Source: Rhododendron vialii (taxonomy: Eukaryota; Streptophyta; Magnoliopsida; Ericales; Ericaceae). From it: a stretch of DNA of 64,000 nt. Made by a program: the position numbers and the translations under genes. The DNA is taken from contig NC_080569.1 in assembly GCF_030253575.1 (NCBI RefSeq), positions 7,048,001-7,112,000 of the forward strand. Reading direction: 5' to 3'. Positions 35,001 to 46,630 of this stretch are shown here, in pieces; positions within the stretch are counted from its first letter, which is position 1; every line of letters begins with the position of its first letter. Below the pieces are notes generated by a model. That model ran no database searches. It had not been told where the DNA came from and worked only from the letters and a program-made list of their open reading frames with translations.

Positions 35001-35350
35001 TAAAATACAAGCACAATAAGTCTAGCAACACAACTTTAAAATACAACTCCGGACACAATTGTGTCCGCAACTGTAAAATGCAAGTAGACTCATGTGCATC
35101 CAACGATTTCAGATACATTTATGCTTTAAAGTTGTGCATGTAGCATTGTTCATACAAGCAAAAATTCGGGCTTTTTTTTTAAGCTTAACTCCATTTGGAT
35201 TATTTTTTTTGTCCTTATTCAAATTTTCTTGCACTTGTGTTTTAAAGTTGTGTCTGGAGTTGTGTTGCTAAACTTGTTGTGCTTGTATTTTAAGTTTTTT
35301 TTTTCTTTCAGTTGTATTTTGACTTGTTGATAGACTTGTTGGGCCTATTT

Positions 35351-35734
35351 CCATTCCACTTAACTTTTTCTCTAACTTTTAGTTTTGTCATTATTTGAAT
35401 TTTTTTCACATTTGTTAGTTTTACGCCTCACTTTTTTGATTTTCCGTTTCGCCAAAGAGACGAATCGAAAAAGAAAATTTTTGTTACTTTTATCCAAATA
35501 TTTTAGGAAATAACCACTTTTTAGCAAAACAAATCGACTTTTTCAACTTTTTTTTTAACTTAAAAGTGGTTATTTCCAAAATATTTGGGTAAAAGTTAAA
35601 AAAAATTACTTTTCCGATTCATCTCACGAAACAATAAGTCACAAAAGTTTGACACAAAACTAACAAACGCAAAAAAAATTCAAATAAGGATAAAATTAAA
35701 AGTTACTGTATTAAAAAAAGTTAAAGTGGAATGG
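35351..35734. mobile_element. Palindromic module in right fold-back arm
   Basis: Starts CCATTCCACTTAACTTT and ends in its complement. Inside are TTATTTGAATTTTTTTCACA and CAAATAAGGATAAAATT. It is the counterpart of 34353-34691 at the mirror position of the fold-back. Confidence 0.65.
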
Positions 35735-36973
35735 TAACAGTGGTCTTTGGGGTGGGAAATGACCAGGTTCACGTGGCAAAAGTGTAGCCATGGATATAGT
35801 TGTGAATGTATAAAATGAATTTCAACCACACAATAGATGATAATGGACAAAAGTATACCGGAGGGGTGCCAAACCCCCGAATATGACCTTTCTCCTAACT
35901 CCCAACCTCGAAAAAAGAAGAAGAAGATGTGGATGGAGCGCTTGTGATGGGCTCACCTTAGAGCATACACCTCCACACACAAACTGTATTTTTCTCTATT
36001 AAGAGGTTCAATGGCACCACATGGTCCTCAGGGCACTCAGACGACTCAAAATCATATTTTGACTCGAACGCCATACTTGGGAAATGCAAACTTCTCCATC
36101 AGAATCTTCGATCATTAGAAAACCACGACGGATGTGATCAAAATCAAAACAGATTGGTAACATGGCTTCTGCTAATGTTTTTCCCGATTTTGTGGTGTTA
36201 ATCAATACGTGACACAGCAATCGGTACGGTCACAACACTCTAAAATACCATCCTCCTTTATCCACTGCCCAACAAGGACCAAGGAGAAGACACCTCCGAT
36301 ACGCAGACAGACCAGGAAACAAAACAAAACAAAACAAAATAAAAAATCCAACACCAAGTGGGTGCATTGTCCTCTCAAATAAGTTAGTAAAAGTGAAAGG
36401 AATCTGTAATGCGAAGTGAACACCCTGTCCAAAAATAATGGTCAGGTCTTCCAACTCTCGTTACAAGTCACCGCCCCAATCATACAGTGGCAATTACCCA
36501 AAACAAATAAGTGCTCTGATATCCAAGGTGGCACCGACGAAATGATGTTAGCGATCTCCCACGCGGCCAGAAGGTGATGGATGCATGAAAGAAAAGTACC
36601 ATATAAACAGACAAACTGGGGAATAAACTGACTTACTAATTTTACCAAGTGATGCGAATGCAAATTAACAGCCACGGACTGAGAGATCATGAGTAAATTG
36701 CACAACAACCAACAAGCAATTTGCAGCCGCAGAAAACCAATCTATCAACAGTTAACAGACTAACCGATAGACACTGCACGTTTGCAGAAAAACCATTCCA
36801 CTATTTGGGAACGAAAGATCGATACAAAGAAATCTTCAAATAAAGGAAAAAACCATTCTGCAACCCAAAAGAGACGCACACTAACAGGCATGCAACTGAT
36901 AAAAGCTGCAAAAATTACCACTCGGGAATCTTTTTTTCGCTCTAACATGTTATTTCTCACACTAAGTTGGAAT

Positions 36974-39900
36974 TCATAAACATAGAGAAATAGCAGCTGT
37001 TAGCAAAAGTATCCAATAGACGAGAAATGACCCATGAAGTGTACATGAAACAGAAGTTTGTAGGCCAACTGAAAATCGGCAATTCTCCATTGATGGATCA
37101 ACTTTGGTAATCAAACCCAACCCTCCAAAATTGCAGCTATCCGCCCTCTGATCATGCTGCTGGTAGTAGCTATTAAATGCGTACGATATGTTCCCGGGCC
37201 AAGTTAGGTTAAAACAAGAACCACCGGGAAACATAGGACTACAGTCTGCAACAGAACAAGCATCCAGAGCACTGGCACTCGCATTCGACAAGTCCATGTT
37301 ATTACTCAAAACACACCACTTGGAAGCGAGGTAGTCTACATTCTGTGCATTCACAAGGGTTTTCAAGCCCTGCCCAAAATCGACAGGGTACTTAGCTTGG
37401 CCATCAAAAGTAAAGATTCCCCAGTGTCGCTCAAAATTTCCCATCACTATGCTTCTTTGATCTTCGTCCAAAAGGCTAAATACATAAATTTCCGTTGGAG
37501 GATTACGAGGTCTAAGTGGAGTCCCTGATTTGGCATGCAGGTGGTCCGTCAAGCCTTTCATGAAAATCTCAGCTATGGATGACGTGGCATTGGCAGCTCC
37601 GTCTGTGGGCCACCCAATCTGGCCCACTATGATCTCCATTTCGGGAAATCCAGCAGTGGATAAAGAAGTAATGAGGGTATCATAGTTTAAGTCGAAGCTG
37701 TTGTGGTATGTTTTGTGGGAGTCGTTAAGAGAGTGTGCAGATTCTTTGAAGAGAGTGAAGCCAAGGGTAATGTTCTTGTTTTGACGGTAAGTTAAGAAAG
37801 GCGAAATGTTCGCAACGAAAGGAGAGCGATGCTTGTTGAGAAATGTGAGGAGTTCGATCATGGTTTTGTTGATGTCGGGCCTAAAGTGTCCTTTAGAAGG
37901 GAGGCCGGATTCTGATGCAAATGTGTCGGAACTGCATGGAACCACAACTCTCACCTTGTTTGCTAAGTTGGCAGCAGTAAGAGCTGTTTGGATGTTGATG
38001 GCTGCACCCACTACAAATTGGTCGAATTGACCACCATAATCTTGGAGGAATGGCTCATTGCCTACAGCAATATACCTGTAAATAGGTCAGTTAGTAGTTT
38101 GAGCAGAACAGAAAACACTCTTAAATGTGCAGATAATTACCCCTAAAGAGTTGCTCTCTTTTTTTTGTTTTTCCATATTTTAAGCTTGAAATGAGTTGCT
38201 TATTCCTCCATCAAAGAAATATAATTAGGGACTTCTGCCATACAATGATGAAGTTGATACTCCACTGAAAAACACTCTTAAATGTTCCACAGTGACAGAT
38301 TGAAGTTCTTTGATTGACCTAAAGCAGTTCCCAACCCGATTGTAACCTTAAGTTGTGTCTTGTAAATCAAGACAAGGAGCAGAAAATAAGGTAATATGGC
38401 ATTTGACACCGTAACCCAGATATTGGCAAATGATGCATAACCTCGTTAGAAGGGAATAGGGATATGTATGGACTAACAAACGTGCTGCAAGAAACGCCAC
38501 ATGAATCATTCAAAACAGTCAAGGAAGTATATGAACATGTTTGGCTAAGCATCCAAACAAATTGTCTCTCATTCTCCACACTTCCCCTATGAGTTCAAAT
38601 AAATGTATTTCAACCTTAAAGGTGAAAACTGAATGATGAGATGATCAGTGCCGAGGAAAAAAAAAAACTGGAGGATCAGTGACCACAAATCTCAGGCTAT
38701 GTGAAGCTTCTCTTCAATGTATGTGTTTAGACCATTAACAATAAAGGTAACCAAAAGGGAACTTCCAATGGTCTTCAAAACGTCTAAGCCAGGAGATTTT
38801 GTAACTTACAAATGAGTGACGAACGAAAAAATAATCTATTGATTAACAGAACAAATATATGCAAGTTGGATGGGAAGTATAATAAGCATCTCATCTGTTT
38901 TCCCCCTACCATTCAGATTTCACTTTTAGATGGTGCCTGAGACATCATATTGCATTAACAAGGATGTGCTCAGCCCTATCATCTTTTCAATCACCCAACA
39001 ATATTTGCATGATCAAAACACTCCTTTGCTGTTAATTTACTTTCAAACAAGCAGAGGCTTTCGGGAGTTAGATACTTTCAGCTGATACCAGTTGGCATTG
39101 CCAAAGGGATTGACCATTTGAGTGTTACTATTAAACCAACAGAAGGCTTGGCATCTGTTGTCATTAATGGTTACCACTTACTATATAGAGCAGCAGCAAA
39201 TCTAAGCCCCGTTTTGTTGGCAGCCTTGCAGCTTTTCAAATCTCAAAGGGCACAAACAACACTCAATCAACGGGAATCCAACAAAATCCTCCAGAACGTT
39301 TTCGAAATTTTAATGACGTGCTACAGGTTAACTTTGATCTACATTATCAAGATCCCGAACCTTCTGCACAACACCCAACATGTATTTAATCCAAATAAGG
39401 TTGACATCTTGATCCCAAGGCTATAACCAGATTTCACTGAAATGAACAAATAGGTTGGTTATGGAGTAATATATCTGTGACAATAATGTGTCTTCCAAAG
39501 TATCTAATTCAACAAAATGCCAAAACCAACAACCCATCTTCTTGCTAATCTCACGACATATCAGTTGTATCCACAGCACTCCCTCTCCCATTATGAAACC
39601 AACACAAGTGAGAGGTGGATATAACCATCAAGGCCATATAATTGTGAAAACTACCAAATTACGGTTATCACTTTGTATCCTCTTGCCCTCACTGCTAATA
39701 TCTCTTTGAGATACCACAGTATCCTGCCCCATATACTGACTAACCCAGTGACCCGATCCCGCCATCCACTAGCAAGGTCAGCCCTTGCTACTAATATTAC
39801 TTATTGGGTAGCTTCTTTCTTGCCTGAATTGCTTTGATTTCTTTCAGTCGACATTATGTCTTTGCGTATTGGGTAGTGTGATCATCCGTGTTCAAGATAT

Positions 39901-40797
39901 ATATAGTGTCCCACATTGCTTCGGAATGGAATGGGTGATCAGTTAATATAATATTGGGACCTCTCCACTCTGGTTTGGAGTTGGATATAAAGTTTCCACA
40001 TTGTATCTGAGCGGAGCTCATTCCACCCCACATTATTCACAATCAACACCCCACGAGGACACACCAGCAAAAAGGTTGCACGATGTTAAGCCCCAAAAAA
40101 GAGGCTAGACGTGACAAACCTCAAACGTGGCTGCACGTGAGGGAGATATTAAGGAAATATACAGAGTCTCACATTGCTTGGGAGGAGTGAAATGAGGTGA
40201 TCACTTAATATAATATTGCGACCCTCCACTCATTGCCAATTGGTTTTGAGTTGGATATTAAGTTTCCACAAATCGCACGGGTAAAGGCTTTGCAATCTAG
40301 AATACAGAGATACAAGTACAGGAAAACCCACATAACCAAATAAACCCCTCAATTCCTCCGCTGAAAAACCCACATTCTCTGCTCAACATCAATAACATAA
40401 ACGCATAATTATTTGGGAGAGGAGAAAAAAAGCGAATAACATACTCTATTCGAACTCCAGTCCGTGAATCAGAGAAGTAACGGGTGAGATTATCGTGGAC
40501 CCAGGTCTCGGCAGCTTTCTTGGAGGAGTTCAAGCTTCTGAGCATCGAGTTGGGAATGCCGACGGTGACGTAGATGTTGGAACCGGAGAGGGACTGGAGG
40601 GCATTTGGGTCGGCGTCGAAGAGCTTGACCTTGGTGATGTTGTTGGATTTCAAGAGCTCCACCACCTTGGGCGGTGGCAGCGGGTGGGATGCGGTGGTGC
40701 CCCAGTTCACTCCGACGGCGGCGACAACCCCAGGTGAAACGCACAAGCTCGATATGGCAAGCAGTAATGCTTGGATTAGACGGAGATTAGGGGCCAT
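36974..40797 (-). CDS. GPI-anchored GH17/X8 beta-1,3-glucanase-like protein, 2 exons
   Basis: Cell-wall protein of glycoside hydrolase family 17 with a C-terminal X8 (CBM43) domain. Exon 1 is 40445-40797 and exon 2 is 36974-38075, giving 484 residues. Residues 1-27 form a signal peptide, and VGVNWGTTASHPLPP opens the GH17 fold. YIAVGNEPF (about 119-127) holds the acid/base Glu. At the usual nucleophile, where GH17 enzymes read (S/G)E(I/T)GWP, this protein reads VGQIGWPTDG with Gln about 270 (codon at 37619-37621). The X8 domain starts WCVLSNN and has the Cys spacing of CSVADC and SCNFGGLG. A hydrophobic tail of about 18 residues fits a GPI signal. With Gln there, the usual retaining catalysis is doubtful, so a binding or structural role is possible, as suggested for atypical GH17 proteins such as Arabidopsis ZERZAUST. 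Intron 1 (2.4 kb) contains an LTR fossil. Confidence 0.92.
39890..40275. mobile_element. LTR-type fossil in the glucanase intron
   Basis: Two similar stretches in the same orientation (about 39905-40000 and 40163-40275) share CCCACATTGCTT or CTCACATTGCTTGG, GATCASTTAATATAATATTG and GAGTTGGATATWAAGTTTCC. They enclose a short middle that ends in a purine-rich CGTGAGGGAGATATTAAGG, like a polypurine tract before a 3' LTR. I infer a short, broken LTR or TRIM-type element without coding sequence. It looks old; the exact ends are not certain. Confidence 0.45.
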
Positions 40798-41230
40798 TTG
40801 ATGGAGAGTACAAGCTCTACTGCTTGCCGCTGCAGCCCAATAATCCTTCTACGTCATACTTGCTGTGGTTTTTGGACTGATGAGTGGTGGCCTCTTCTGG
40901 GGAATAAGCTGGTGAGGAATAAATTGGAATTTTTTAATCAAAATAATGCAGGTATGGTGTGCCTTGTTCTCGAGAATGTTGGGCGTGAAATTTGTTTTAA
41001 AAAGGAAATTGAATTTACACTCCATTTTTTGACATCTACACTTATTTTTTTGGATTTTAGTGTTGAAAGTGTATGTAATTTTTTTTCTAGAAGACAAAAA
41101 AAAGAGTGTAGATGTCAACAAAGGGAGTGTAGAATTCTAAAAAAGTGAAGTGAGATAGAGTAAAGAAAAAATGAAATTTATTTTTCTATTTGCGTTATGT
41201 TGACAGAAAAATTTTGCAAAATAATATGAA

Positions 41231-41392
41231 CAGAAATGCTACACTTACAACATTTTTCTACAACATGGTAACGTGGCTAGGGGATCCACTCATTTTTTTG
41301 TTTTTTGGCTGGGTAAAGTGAATGGGTCCCCTGGCCACGTCACCATATTGTAAACATGTTGTAGAAAAATGTTGTAAGTGTAGCATTTCTCT
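41231..41392. mobile_element. Mutator-like MITE between the glucanase and TIM22 genes
   Basis: Inverted ends AGAAATGCTACACTTACAAC on both sides, continuing through ATTTTTCTACAACATG. A perfect 9-bp direct repeat TAATATGAA flanks it (41222-41230 and 41393-41401). 162 bp, no coding capacity. The 9-bp duplication fits Mutator-type transposition. Confidence 0.85.
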
Positions 41393-41401
41393 TAATATGA
41401 A

Positions 41402-42692
41402 TTTCGGGGGTGTTCCAACTTTCAAAAAAGAAGGTTTTAGAAAAAATAATGTAATTTCAAACCCAAAAATCATGTGTTTACGCAAATAATTTTTCTACCA
41501 ATATGGATCTTGTTTGATAGATTTCATTGAGATCTTTTATACGGTGCAAAAAAAATCAAAAAATTATTTGTTATTTTCATTATATTTAAATTTAAAAATT
41601 GAAGAAAAAATACTTTTTAAAAAGAAGGTTAGTTGGAACACCACCTTCTTCATTTTGGCAAGACATGTATCACAAAGTGTTTTTCAATGGAAAAGTTGAA
41701 ACTGCGAATTTAATTTTCATTCCTTTTGTGCAACCGACAGAATCTTAAGCTTTGTTTGAAACTTAGATAAAAGAAAGAGAATTAAAAAATAAATAATCTC
41801 TCCCATTATCTAATTTGCAGGGAAAGATGATAGAAAATAAAAATATTGACAAGTGTGAATAGTCCAATTTCCCTCTCAATTTTCTCAATTTTTTTTTTCT
41901 ATTCTTTTCTCTCACTTTCTTCAACTTCTAAACAAAGCATTAATTCATGCCTTTTATCCGAGCTCAAAAACATCATCCAAATTGTTCACATTTGTAGATC
42001 TTCGTGTGTACAATAATAATGCTGTAAATATTCATGTTAATTGTATGTCGGAAACTTGATCGAAGTATGTTTTTTCTTCAGTACATGGATAGCAAATGCA
42101 CTTTCAAGAATGCACAGAAAAATTATTTGATTTGCTGAGTTAAGCTGTGCCTGATCAAATTGATTTTGTATTTCTGTTGCTGTTTGCATCTAGGTATAAA
42201 TGGTGAATGATTTGAATCAGGTTTTCTCTTGAAGTAATTATGTAAAAGCCATAATTATTTATTTTTTAAATTCATCTCGTCAAAATCAATTAATAATACA
42301 TAAAATTTTGGTAAAAAATTAATAAATACGAAAAAAAATTTAAAATAAACAAAACAAAAAAGTTACTAAAATCCGCACTACTCACACTTTAGGCTTAGGG
42401 CTTAGGTAACGTCTTTCGAAGGGGAGCGGAATCGAATTGAGGCAAGCCCTAAAACTATTCACACTTTCCTAAAAAGTACACCGCCTGCAGTACTGTAAAA
42501 TTTACCCCCTTGTGACCGTGGCTTGCAGCCCAAGCCCCAACGGCGGCGGGAAAAAAAGGCTTTAATGCGAAATCGTCAACACAAGTTCGCGATCAACCCT
42601 TCTAGGGTTTTTTGTCTTCTGTTGGTAATCTCATTAATAACTACCCAATACTGTAATCATCGATTCGAGTCGAGTCGGAGCCGGAGCCCGCC
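41402..42692. other. Spacer upstream of TIM22
   Basis: AT-rich DNA followed, from about 42380, by GC-richer sequence that probably holds the TIM22 promoter and leader. At about 42290-42360 a run like AATACGAAAAAAAATTTAAA resembles one arm of the palindromic family at 34.4, 35.4 and 57.3 kb. No gene seen. Confidence 0.4.
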
Positions 42693-45668
42693 ATGAGTAC
42701 CAATCCAGCACCCGAATCCAACCCCGCGTCTACGTCTTCGAGCCCGAGCGAAGCACCGAAGCCTCCTATTGAGCCACTCCGGTTGCCCACGCCGGACGAG
42801 ATACGTGGCCAAGATATTTGGAACAACTGCGCCGTTCGCAGCGTCTTCAGCGGAGTCGTGGGTTTGTACATGGAACTATTTTATAGTTAGCGTTACATTT
42901 CTTATGCTCCGTTTGTTCCTTAAAGTGTGTTTTAATTTGTTATTTCGTCGTACCTTTTGCACTGCAGCACTGTTCTTTTTAATCTCGCATTCTCATTGTT
43001 TGACGATAACTCGATTCCACGGCCAAACCCGAGGGGTTAGCCAGTGGTCAATTGGGACTTAGGATTTTGCTCCCTCCTAAGGTCTCATGATCGAAACCTC
43101 ACTGTTCCTATCAATTCCTCCGGGGGCACTGGATGGAAGCCACAGGAGGTTTGACCGGTTGGTATGGATTAGTCGAGGTGCGCGCAAGCCAGCCCGGACA
43201 CGTAGTTATCGAAACAAAACTATATTCCACAGCCCCATTATGCCTGTTTCTATGTTCTTTTTTGCTTTTCATTTTCATGTTTTTGTGTTTCTTTTTTTTT
43301 GAAAATTTCTTGACTAACCTTGCGTAGGTGTTTTGACCTAATCCCTTTTATGTCATGTTTGTGTCCCAACACTATTAGGCAATTTGCCTTGCCAAAGTAC
43401 ACCGAAAAGATGCATCACCATTTGATTAGTTAGGAGGCTGATGATGTGCTTTTCCATTGACTCATCAAATTTGCGTAAACTTTGTTGCTAAGTTAGCGTG
43501 ACCGGTCATAAAAAGTTAGCGAGTGGAAAAATGCCTAGCCTTTTGAAGAGCTTGATGAACTTGCAAAAAGTGAAAGCGGCTAGGTATTTTGCCTCACAGT
43601 CTCATATACGTAGCCCGCGGCAGATACTCCTAGCCTTTGAGTTCGTCATCTCCTGTTTTCTTACGGGGGTGGAGTATTTTAACTTTGATTGGTCTTATTG
43701 TACTGGGGGTTTGTTTGCAGGAGGTGGGCTGGGTTTGGCCTTGGGTTTGTTTTTGGGGTCATTTGACACCCCCATAATGCAAGACACAATGACTGGGAAG
43801 CAACAGTTCATTTATCAAGCAAAGCAGATGGGAAGGAAGAGTTGGAGTAACTGCAAAACTTTTGCTGTTATGGGCTTAATTTTTTCAGCTGCTGAATGTG
43901 TTGTTGAGAAGGTAGAATCATATTTTATCTAAAGAAGTCTGTATATTTTTTTCCCGCATTTTCTCTATTGCCTGTGCAACTATTGAGAACATAATGGTAA
44001 TGGATTGGAATAGCTATGGATCGGCAGTGAGATTTTAAGATACTCCATTGTTCTATGCAATTTGGCGAAATTAGTATACATTTTTCCGTATTTCTTATTT
44101 GTGGAGAGAACTAACTCCTGAGTAATTGTTTGCAGGCACGTGCAAAACATGACACCACAAATACAGCTGTTGCAGGATGTGTAACTGGAGGTGCATTATC
44201 GGCTACAGGTAATCTTGTCCTTTGTCATCTTCCATGATTCCTATCTTTGAACTGCTCGGGTTCTGTGTAACGGCCAGATAACTGTTGTCATTAATTCGAT
44301 TATTAAATAAGACAATTCCACATGCTCCAGATTTACGTTTCAGGTGTGGCACCTTATTTTTAAGCGCGATTACCCCAATGTTTCAGTGTTTGTGTTGTGG
44401 GATGATCCCTACACTTATCCATACCTTTCTTTTACTTTAGCTTCATATTGTTTTTAGGACATATACAAATACCACTATCAGGCTTTCGAACGAGATGGCC
44501 TTCTTACTTGCCAACAAATGTTGACTAAGTTCAAATTTAAAGTTCAATAGTGTTTGATGTTCAATTTATTTTAACTAGTTAGTTGATCTACAATATTCAT
44601 TACATGTGATCTATCCCATGTTTGCTGAGGACTGGATTGGGTAGACATTGTTGTATATGTGATTAAGTTTTCCCCACGGTCGTGGGGACGTAGGGTGTCC
44701 TATCGGACCTATCTTATCACACTACTCATCAATATGCGCAACCAAACAACCTCAGTGACCAGAGCACAGTATTTCCACATTATCAGGATACTTGCATATG
44801 GGAAGGCCAATTCTATTCTCTTCCAGCTCCTAAAGAGATGAATAGTAAAGGGTCTGAAGTTCGATAGAAGCTGCTTTAGTTCTTGACCCATATGAATAGG
44901 CAAACATAGTTTCTCGACTTTCCGACTGATGATGATCTTATCTTTGAAAGTTTCTTGTGATGATGGTGATTTACCTCTGAGATGTGCATTTTAGCAAAGG
45001 ACATTTAGGAAACTTTCCTCATACTACCTGCATTATCCTTGAGGTTGCCCTAGTGAGTCTTACCCAAGTCAGTTATCTAGTGTCGTTGCAACGTCCCTCT
45101 TATTGAATTTTGCTGCATGATTGTGTTTCTTTCTTGAATGATAACTTGAAGCATCAAATTAGGATCCTCACGTAATTCTAGTAAGAGTTGTACCAAATAG
45201 GTAATTAATGCACATGTGCTCTACATTTGGTTCTCCAACATTGCTGGAAGCCTCATTTAACACAGGCTTCATCATTTTCTGTTGACTACTACGTTTCGCC
45301 ACAGAACTATTGTCACTTTTATAGATAATTTTGTATTGAGTAAAGTATTCGTAGATAATTTTGTCATTTTCTGGTGACTACTTCGTTTCGCCACAGAACT
45401 ATTGTCACCTTTATAGATAATTTTGTAGTCATCATTTTCTGGTGACTGCTACATTTCGCCACAGAACTATTTGTCACTTTTATAGATAATTTTGTCATTT
45501 TCTGGTGACTACTATGTTTCGCCACAGAATCTTGGGATTTGATATTAAGCAATTTGTAACCTTGGCCCATCTGTGTATTTAGGTGGTCCGAAAGCAGCTT
45601 GTCTTGGTTGTGCTGGCTTTGCTGCATTTTCAGTTCTGATAGAGAAGTTTTTGGACAGACATGATTGA
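42693..45668 (+). CDS. TIM22: TIM22, mitochondrial inner-membrane carrier translocase, 4 exons
   Basis: Tim17/Tim22/Tim23-family channel subunit that inserts carrier proteins into the inner mitochondrial membrane. Exons: 42693-42861, 43721-43911, 44136-44208, 45583-45668, giving 172 residues, the usual plant TIM22 length. The N-terminus is Pro/Ser-rich. EIRGQDIWNNCAVRSV is followed by the glycine-rich first membrane segment GGGLGLALGLFLGSFD, then KTFAVMGLIFSAAECVVEKA, AGCVTGGALSATGGPKAA and CAGFAAFSVLIEKFLDRHD. The GGPKAACLGCAGF motif is the family hallmark. Introns are GT-AG. Intron 1 holds a SINE and intron 3 a four-copy tandem repeat. An open frame starting at 43498 reads from intron 1 into exon 2 and is not a start. 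TIM22 imports carriers such as the mitoferrin upstream, but the proximity is probably chance. Confidence 0.95.
43025..43223 (+). mobile_element. tRNA-derived SINE in TIM22 intron 1
   Basis: The 11-bp direct repeat ATTCCACRGCC (43014-43024 and 43224-43234, one mismatch) flanks 199 bp. The 5' part has box A (GGTTAGCCAGTGG) and box B (TGATCGAAACC). The 3' part reads TCGAGGTGCGCGCAAGC, then CCGGACACGTAGTTATC and an A-rich end. Same 3' tail as the copies at 27.0 and 32.7 kb. Confidence 0.8.
45269..45535. repeat. Four-copy tandem repeat in TIM22 intron 3
   Basis: Units of roughly 65-90 bp share CATTTTCTGGTGACTACT, TTTCGCCACAGAACTATTG and TATAGATAATTTTG. There are three long copies and a shorter last one, ending about 50 bp before the last exon. 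Confidence 0.85.
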
Positions 45669-46630
45669 GAGCACAGGTATCAGGTCCCGGTTTTGCAGAC
45701 GTAGTAGGTTAAGTGTCTGGAATAGAGAGTATAAACTGCAGCTGCATGATTTATCTTATTTTTTCCTGTACTTTTGAGCCTTCACCTGATTAAAATGTGG
45801 GTTGCATTTTGAGATATACGAACTCCTGTAACTCTACGGATTTTGTTCTCTTCTCCTACACTTTTTAGATGGTGGATCTGTACTTGTAATTTAGCAGCAT
45901 ATGCAAAGTCAAGTAAGTTTATTTACTTTTGGGTGATGCGGCGGTTGGTATATTTCCGCTCTTTGTATTGCTTCTATCAAAGGTCACTCAGCATGCGAAA
46001 AACAGCTCCGATACTAGATGTCCTCATGCCATGCTCAGGCACAGGACAACAGCATTCTGCAATTGTGTAGATCAGTTCTTTTGAAACAGACAACAAAAAG
46101 GATAAGGGATTCCTATATCTGCACCTCTGTTTGCTTTCTTTCAAGACTTGTTGGATGGGGTGATGTCCCTCTTTGGAACAAGGATCTTGCGGCGTTGATC
46201 AGTTTTCCCCTTCCCTTGTCGGGTTTGGCACAAGTTAAGAGTCCGTTTTAATCACCAGGTTATGAAAGCTCTTAGAATCAGCAGCTGGACCAAGTCGAGT
46301 GCGAGAAACTGATGAAGTTCTACTTTCAGGCTGCTACAGTTTATCGTACCTTCCACATTATAAGCAGCTGGCGTTTGCGTGTCATACCTAAAGAGATAAC
46401 CACCTCCATTTTGTACAGCTTCCCCCTTTGAGTGAAATGCAGGAGACAAACTACTAGGCGATTCTAACAGTTACTTGCACCATGGATTCCGTGCCCTTGA
46501 AAGTCTATTTATTAAGTCATCCGAGATGGTAGTGGCACTTAATCTGGGCATTTTCTCTAAAATTCCAAACACTACATCTTCCAAATACTTACCGGTATTT
46601 GACCCAAACGGAATTATAGCTTAGGGAATA
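45669..46630. other. TIM22 3' flank
   Basis: Presumed 3' UTR and spacer up to the start of the segmental duplication. No gene, structured RNA or transposon ends recognised. Confidence 0.4.

Larger units (their letters stand above)
34194..35876. mobile_element. Large fold-back element with about 700-bp inverted arms
   Basis: Terminal inverted repeats begin GGGTTCGGCTCCCCT on the left and, inverted, GGGTTTGGCACCCCTCC on the right. The arms pair along their whole length: CATTATCATC.ATTGTGTG, TATCCATGGCTACACTTT, then a palindromic module (34353-34691 left, 35351-35734 right), then AACAAGTCTA and CAACACAACT blocks. The centre is near 35140. There is no coding sequence and no certain target duplication. 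The left arm is interrupted by a Stowaway MITE absent from the matching site in the right arm. Confidence 0.7.

Noticed and set aside
43498-43932. 144-codon frame that ends in TIM22 exon 2
   Set aside because: Its first half is intron; the family N-terminus is encoded by exon 1 at 42693.
45269-45535. Regular repeats that might suggest a CRISPR-like array
   Set aside because: The copies are contiguous tandem repeats without unique spacers, inside a plant intron.
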